Assembly: GCA_017998585.1 (NCBI GenBank)
Contig: JAGOCT010000039.1
Span: 1 to 9,521, forward strand
Direction: 5' to 3'
From: Candidatus Cloacimonadota bacterium
GTDB taxonomy: Bacteria; Cloacimonadota; Cloacimonadia; Cloacimonadales; WRIO01
DNA: 9,521 nucleotides
Positions 6,170-9,521 of the stretch are shown in pieces. Below the pieces are notes generated by a model. It did not search any database. It saw only the letters and a program-made list of their open reading frames with translations, and was not told the DNA's origin. The position numbers and the translations under genes are program-made. Positions within the stretch are counted from its first letter, which is position 1. The number at the start of each line of letters is the position of its first letter.

Positions 6170-6889
6170 TTAGATATGTACATAAGTGCCATAATCTTTG
6201 TTAAGCAGACAGTCTTTGATACTGCCCTTATTACCAATATTAAAGACCTTTATTGGAACTTCATAATCTCTTGCCAGTGAAAATGCGGTCATATCCATGA
6301 TATTTAATTGTTTATTAAGCGCTTCAGTATAGCTTAAATCAGAGATAAACTGAGCATCAGGGTCTTTTTTAGGATCAGCAGTATAAACACCATCCACTTT
6401 CGTACCTTTTAAGACCAGATCACAGTTTAATTCTATTGCTCTTAGAACAGCTGCAGTATCAGTTGTGAAGAATGGGTTTCCTGTCCCACCAGCAAAGAAG
6501 CATATTTTCCCTTTTTTCATATCATCGTTAGCACACTGATATGTGTAAAGTTTTGCAACCTTAGGACATTCAAAAGCAGAAAATACTTCAACGGCATAAT
6601 TTTTAGACTGAAGAATATTAGCCATAACCACTGCATTTTGCAAAGTTGCAAGCATCCCTACATTATCAGCTGCAGCTCGGTCAACTTCGGGATGCTCTCC
6701 GCCACGAAAGAAATTTCCGCCACCAATAACGATCCCAATGCTATAACCTAACTTTCTCACTTCAATAATTTCATTACATATATCATTGACTATCAGATTA
6801 TCAAATCCAAAACCGAGCTGACCTGATAGATATTCACCGCTTATTTTCAGTATGATTCTATGTATCTTTTCGGGTTTAAAGGCGTTCAT
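6170..6889 (-). CDS. pyrH: UMP kinase (uridylate kinase)
   Basis: PyrH phosphorylates UMP to UDP with ATP in pyrimidine nucleotide synthesis. It belongs to the hexameric amino-acid-kinase-fold family. The 239 residues are the usual length. Motifs seen are ILKISGEYLSG (13-23, phosphate-binding Lys15), GGGNFFRG (56-63), ADNVGMLATLQNAV (74-87), GGTGNPFFTTDTAAVLRA (about 134-151), LVLKGTKVDGVYTADP (158-173) and MDMTAFSLARD (198-208). The start ATG is only 2 bases after the tsf stop, with just a weak GGTGA upstream, so translation is probably coupled to tsf. tsf-pyrH-frr is a widely conserved order. Confidence 0.98.
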   Translation of the reverse strand: MNAFKPEKIHRIILKISGEYLSGQLGFGFDNLIVNDICNEIIEVRKLGYSIGIVIGGGNFFRGGEHPEVDRAAADNVGMLATLQNAVVMANILQSKNYAVEVFSAFECPKVAKLYTYQCANDDMKKGKICFFAGGTGNPFFTTDTAAVLRAIELNCDLVLKGTKVDGVYTADPKKDPDAQFISDLSYTEALNKQLNIMDMTAFSLARDYEVPIKVFNIGNKGSIKDCLLNKDYGTYVHI

Positions 6890-6891
6890 AA

Positions 6892-7485
6892 CTATTCACC
6901 AAGTGAAAATCTGACAAAACGGGCAATCTGAATATTTTCACCAGTTTTGGTAATCGTTTCGTTGATGACATCCTGAACAGTTTTTTTATCATCTTTAATG
7001 TATTCTTGTGATAAAAGACAATTTTCTTTGTAGAATTTTGCAATCTGACCATCAACAATTTTATCTACAAATTTTTCATCTTTACCATCATTAATCGCTT
7101 TATTGCGATATACTTCTCTCTCATTTTCCACTACTTTTGGATCTAAATCTTCAGAACGTAAGGAAAGCGGATTATTAGCAACAATCTGCATACATATGTT
7201 TTTACATAATTGTTCAAAATCTTCTGTTCTTGCAACGAAATCTGTTTCACAATTGATTTCAACAAGACAGCCAACACGGTTATTGGAGTGAATATAAGAA
7301 TAAATACGGCCTTCTTTGGTTTCTCTGTCTGATTTTGAAGCGGCTTTTGCAATGCCTCTTTCACGTAACCAATTAATCGCTTCTTCAATATTTCCATTTT
7401 TTTCAACTAACGCTTTTTTACATTCCATCATGCCAGCGCCGGTTTTTTCACGTAATTCTTTCACTAATGAAGCTGTAATTTCCAT
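6892..7485 (-). CDS. tsf: Translation elongation factor Ts, short form
   Basis: EF-Ts is the nucleotide exchange factor that regenerates EF-Tu-GTP. The N-terminal UBA-like domain (about 1-50) shows LVKELREKTGAGMMECKKAL and AINWLRERGIAKA. The core has the EF-Tu contact motif ETDFVAR (80-86). At 197 residues it is the short, Thermus- or chloroplast-like form, lacking much of the second core subdomain of the ~283-residue E. coli protein. The frame is intact and ends in the expected region, TGENIQIARFVRF, so this is a natural variant rather than a truncation. AAGGAG lies 7 bases before the ATG. A hairpin with a T-tract precedes the gene, so its expression relative to rpsB may be set by attenuation. 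Confidence 0.97.
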   Translation of the reverse strand: MEITASLVKELREKTGAGMMECKKALVEKNGNIEEAINWLRERGIAKAASKSDRETKEGRIYSYIHSNNRVGCLVEINCETDFVARTEDFEQLCKNICMQIVANNPLSLRSEDLDPKVVENEREVYRNKAINDGKDEKFVDKIVDGQIAKFYKENCLLSQEYIKDDKKTVQDVINETITKTGENIQIARFVRFSLGE

Positions 7486-7513
7486 TTTATATCTCCTTAT
7501 TCCTGATTATTTT

Positions 7514-7543
7514 AAAAAAAAAGAGAGACTCTCGTCTCTCTTT
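7514..7543 (-). terminator. Intrinsic terminator or attenuator between rpsB and tsf
   Basis: Ten perfectly paired bases (7520-7529 with 7534-7543, AAAGAGAGAC/GTCTCTCTTT) close a 4-base loop. On the minus strand the stem runs into nine T (7514-7522). It begins 12 bases after the rpsB stop. No promoter is apparent between it and tsf, so it probably terminates only part of the transcripts and lowers tsf-pyrH-frr relative to rpsB. Confidence 0.85.
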
Positions 7544-7555
7544 CAAAACGATATA

Positions 7556-8380
7556 TTAATTAGAAGAATCTTTGTTTTCTTCAGGATTTTCTAAATTATC
7601 AATGATATCCATTAAATCGTCTTCTGTTGCTTCTGTAGTTGCTTCTGCGGTCATAACATCAGTTGTTGCCTGAACGGGAGCGGCACCTTCTTCTGCAATT
7701 TGACGGCCTTCTTTAACTGCATTAGCGAGAGTTAAGGCGATTAATTCAACGGCACGGATCGCGTCATCATTTGAAGGGATAACATAATCTACCACATCTG
7801 GGTCACAGTTTGTATCTACCATGCCAATGATTGGGATACCAAGTTTGCGTGCTTCGTGAACTGCAATCGCTTCTTTTACTGTATCTACGATAAATACAGC
7901 ACCAGGTTTTCTGTCAAGCTTACGGATTCCACCTAAAGCTTGAACGATTTTTGCATGTTCTCTTCTCATTTTTATCTGTTCTAATTTAGTATAATTACTG
8001 AAATTTGCAGGATTATTCATTAAATCTTCAATAAATTCCATTTTTTCAACAGATTTGCGGATAGTCTGCATATTAGTTAACATTCCACCATACCAACGGT
8101 AACTAACATAACTGACATCTGCTTCCTGAGCTGCTTTTTCAACAGCTTCCTGAGCTTGTTTTTTGGTTCCAACAAATAAAATCTGTTCGCCTTTTCTGGC
8201 AACATCTTTTAAAAATTGATATGCTTCGTTGATTGAATCAACTGTTTGCTTTAAATCAATGATATGAATACCATTTCTTTTAATGAAAATGTATTTTTTC
8301 ATTTTTGGGTTCCACTTATGAGTCTGATGACCAAAGTGAACGCCTGCTTCGAGTAGTTGTTTCATTGAAACTACAGTCAT
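7556..8380 (-). CDS. rpsB: 30S ribosomal protein S2
   Basis: S2 binds the 30S head-body junction late in assembly. The 274 residues show the family start MKQLLEAGVHFGHQTHKWNPK, the second signature region PGAVFIVDTVKEAIAVHEARKLGIP, and NCDPDVVDYVIPSNDDAIRA with the S2 C-terminal core. The last ~45 residues form a Thr/Ala/Glu/Asp-rich acidic tail (from about 230), as in the longer S2 forms of several phyla. AAAGGAG precedes the ATG at 8378-8380. A 165-base leader-like gap lies upstream and a terminator-like hairpin downstream, so this gene is probably controlled apart from rplM-rpsI. S2 autoregulates the rpsB-tsf transcript in E. coli, and a similar circuit here is inference. Confidence 0.98.
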   Translation of the reverse strand: MTVVSMKQLLEAGVHFGHQTHKWNPKMKKYIFIKRNGIHIIDLKQTVDSINEAYQFLKDVARKGEQILFVGTKKQAQEAVEKAAQEADVSYVSYRWYGGMLTNMQTIRKSVEKMEFIEDLMNNPANFSNYTKLEQIKMRREHAKIVQALGGIRKLDRKPGAVFIVDTVKEAIAVHEARKLGIPIIGMVDTNCDPDVVDYVIPSNDDAIRAVELIALTLANAVKEGRQIAEEGAAPVQATTDVMTAEATTEATEDDLMDIIDNLENPEENKDSSN

Positions 8381-8545
8381 TTTTTCTCCTTTACGGTTAA
8401 ATTGCCGGGGGGATATAAGCGATTCAGTTTTTCAGGCTTACACACAGATCATTAAGCTGTGAGAGTACACTCTTGAAATTTTAAAGCTTTCCATGTAATT
8501 GAAAAACACCGCCTCGCAACTCCGGTCCCGTCGTAATATTGGTTT
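8381..8545 (-). promoter_or_regulatory. Possible structured mRNA leader of rpsB
   Basis: The gap between the rpsI stop and the rpsB start is long for this compact operon and has G+C-rich patches at both ends. On the minus strand several pairings are possible. One is a perfect 8-base long-range match GTTTTTCA (8500-8507) with TGAAAAAC (8427-8434), flanked by GCGA/TCGC (8514-8517 with 8419-8422). A second is a hairpin CAGCTTA/TAAGcCTG (8433-8459, one bulged base). A third is a hairpin GTGTAAGC/GCTTATAT (8413-8443, two G-U pairs) whose loop contains TGAAAAAC. The two hairpins exclude each other, and the third plus the long-range match would make a pseudoknot. Autogenous control by S2 is inferred from position. 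Confidence 0.45.
8478..8505 (-). promoter_or_regulatory. Weak candidate internal promoter before rpsB
   Basis: On the minus strand TTTTCA (8500-8505, 4 of 6 matches) is followed after 16 bases by TAAAAT (8478-8483, 5 of 6). A start near 8471 would give a 5' leader of about 90 bases for rpsB. The -35 box overlaps one arm of the long-range pairing described for the gap, so the promoter and the full leader structure cannot act on the same transcript. Confidence 0.35.
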
Positions 8546-8932
8546 TTAGCGTTTAGAGAACTGGAATCTCTTTCTTGCTTTTGGACGGCCTGGTTTTTTA
8601 CGTTCAACCATGCGTGAGTCACGTGTTAATAAGCCTTTAGCCTTTAAAACAGGACGTAAAGCTTCGTCATATTTGATAAGAGCACGGGATATACCGTGTC
8701 TGATAGCACCTGCCTGGCTGGATAATCCGCCACCACATACATTGACTTTAAGGTCAAATTTGTCGCTTAAAGCAACTAATTCAAAAGGTTGTTCAACAAC
8801 CATTTCAAGAATTTCACGAGCAAGATATTTTTTCATTGGAACTGAATTGATAAGTCTTTTACCAGTTCCTGGTGTTATTCTTACACGTGCAACAGCTGTT
8901 TTTCTTCTTCCGACTGCATCAAAATACTGCAT
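8546..8932 (-). CDS. rpsI: 30S ribosomal protein S9
   Basis: S9 sits in the 30S head, and its C-terminal tail reaches the P-site tRNA. The 128 residues match the family. They show the start [21 protein letters not shown], the central [19 protein letters not shown] (67-85) and the conserved basic end [17 protein letters not shown] with the terminal Lys-Arg that contacts tRNA. GGAGG lies before the ATG at 8930-8932, 15 bases after the rplM stop, so rplM and rpsI form the usual pair. No terminator is obvious after the gene, so read-through into rpsB is likely. Confidence 0.98.
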   Translation of the reverse strand: MQYFDAVGRRKTAVARVRITPGTGKRLINSVPMKKYLAREILEMVVEQPFELVALSDKFDLKVNVCGGGLSSQAGAIRHGISRALIKYDEALRPVLKAKGLLTRDSRMVERKKPGRPKARKRFQFSKR

Positions 8933-8947
8933 TCAATAGCCTCCAGA

Positions 8948-9373
8948 TTATGGTAAAGTAACAGGTTTCTGCGCGGTGTGAGGATGTTCACTGCCTGCAT
9001 AAACTTTTAACTTGGTAAGCATCTGTCTTCCCAATGCATTTTTGGGGAGCATGCCTTTTACTGAGTGAATAATGATTTCTTCAGGTTTTTTAGTGATCAT
9101 ACGTTTAAAAGAGGTTTCTTTTAATCCGCTTGGATAACCACTAAAATTCTGATATACTTTTTGAAGGGCTTTACTTCCGGTTAAATTCACTTTTTCAGCA
9201 TTAATGATCACGATGTAATCACCGGTATCAATGTTTGGGCTAAAATAAGGTTTATTTTTACCACGAAGAATAGAAGCCACCTGAGTTGATAAACGACCTA
9301 AGGTTTTGTTTTCAGCATCGATAACATACCAATTCTGCTGAATTTCACCAGGTCTTGGGGTGAATGTCTTCAT
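8948..9373 (-). CDS. rplM: 50S ribosomal protein L13
   Basis: L13 is an early-assembly protein of the large subunit. The 141 residues match the usual ~142. They show WYVIDAENKTLGRLSTQVA (16-34), LRGKNKPYFSPNIDTGDYIVI, NAEKVNLTGSK (58-68), the SGYPSGLK segment and the family signature around VKGMLPKNALGRQMLTKLKVYAG, ending with EHPHTAQKP. The start is fixed by AAAGGAG 6 bases before the ATG. It is the first gene of the translation cluster, behind a TTGACA promoter and downstream of a tRNA gene. Confidence 0.98.
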   Translation of the reverse strand: MKTFTPRPGEIQQNWYVIDAENKTLGRLSTQVASILRGKNKPYFSPNIDTGDYIVIINAEKVNLTGSKALQKVYQNFSGYPSGLKETSFKRMITKKPEEIIIHSVKGMLPKNALGRQMLTKLKVYAGSEHPHTAQKPVTLP

Positions 9374-9405
9374 TCTAACTCCTTTCTATTTTTTCTAATC
9401 TAATC

Positions 9406-9435
9406 AAAATATTTTTACATAAGCTTTTATGTCAA
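9406..9435 (-). promoter_or_regulatory. Promoter of the rplM-rpsI translation operon
   Basis: On the minus strand a perfect -35 box TTGACA (9430-9435) is followed after 18 bases by TATTTT (9406-9411, 4 of 6 matches). Transcription would start near 9400, about 25 bases before the rplM ATG. An inverted repeat ACATAA-AAGC-TTATGT (9417-9432) begins inside the -35 box and fills the spacer. It may be a regulator site or chance in AT-rich DNA. Confidence 0.65.
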
Positions 9436-9494
9436 GCATAAAGATGAATTCTTTTTCTTTTTTGAGTAATAACAAAAACGGTTTTTAAAAGAAC

Positions 9495-9521
9495 TGGCGG
9501 AGAGTCAGGGATTCGAACCCT
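9495..9521 (-). tRNA. 3' end of a tRNA gene, probably tRNA-Ser, cut by the window edge
   Basis: The minus strand reads a T arm with loop TTCGAAT closed by AGGG/CCCT, then the acceptor strand ACTCTCC, discriminator G and an encoded CCA (9495-9497). The 5' part with the anticodon lies beyond the window. An acceptor end ACTCTCC-G-CCA is typical of tRNA-Ser, but a G discriminator also occurs in other tRNAs, so the identity is a guess. The gene lies upstream of rplM in the same direction. About 60 bases separate its end from the rplM -35 box, with no clear terminator. Confidence 0.88.

Noticed and set aside
7143..7406. Minus-strand frame of 87 codons inside tsf
   Set aside because: It is an out-of-frame reading of the confident tsf gene. 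The same holds for the frames at 6876-7058 and, on the plus strand, 7316-7594.
6892..7485. tsf as a truncated pseudogene because of its 197-residue length
   Set aside because: The short form is known in other lineages. The frame is intact, the terminal motif is present and pyrH follows after 2 bases.
8610..8939. Plus-strand open frame of 109 codons opposite rpsI
   Set aside because: It mirrors the conserved rpsI frame exactly and has no family resemblance, so it is an antisense shadow.
9481..9494. Hairpin-like AAAAAC/GTTTTT next to the tRNA as its terminator
   Set aside because: The arms are separated by a single base and contain almost only A-T pairs, so no stable hairpin can form.

Overview
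The window reads as one chromosomal segment of an AT-rich bacterium (roughly one third G+C by eye). A KDO-8-phosphate synthase gene (kdsA) indicates a Gram-negative envelope with LPS. AGGAG-type ribosome binding sites precede most genes, and there are TTGACA-type promoters, so translation and promoter signals differ from those of typical Bacteroidetes. The merged order rplM-rpsI-rpsB-tsf-pyrH-frr, the short EF-Ts and the Cys-type KdsA would fit a deep lineage such as Cloacimonadota or another FCB-group phylum, but this placement is a guess. All supported genes lie on the minus strand, so the text follows transcription from high to low coordinates. No mobile element, CRISPR array or integration scar was seen.

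Right part (9521 down to about 5557): the 3' end of a tRNA (probably serine) is followed by a translation supercluster of rplM, rpsI, rpsB, tsf, pyrH and frr. A TTGACA promoter precedes rplM. A 165-base gap before rpsB is G+C-richer in patches, can form several competing pairings and contains a candidate internal promoter, so it is a good candidate for a ribosomal-protein leader. A hairpin with a T-tract, which looks like an intrinsic terminator or attenuator, lies between rpsB and tsf. tsf, pyrH and frr are packed within 2 to 9 bases of each other, and a strong intrinsic terminator closes the cluster after frr.

Middle part (5556 down to 3610): a three-gene cassette encodes an ECF-type sigma factor, a single-pass membrane protein with anti-sigma-like topology but no zinc-finger motif, and an exported protein with two PDZ domains and no protease domain. 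The first two genes overlap by 29 bases and the third follows after 10 bases. The arrangement resembles RpoE/RseA/DegS-RseP envelope-stress circuits with only the PDZ part retained. The membrane protein ends in Ile-Leu-Tyr, which could be a PDZ ligand. This is the most interesting unit of the window.

Left part (3600 down to 1): a soluble multi-PAS histidine kinase with a C-terminal HPt domain but no receiver domain has its own near-consensus promoter. After a 182-base gap comes kdsA, cut by the window edge. No response regulator lies in the window, so the kinase's partner must be elsewhere.
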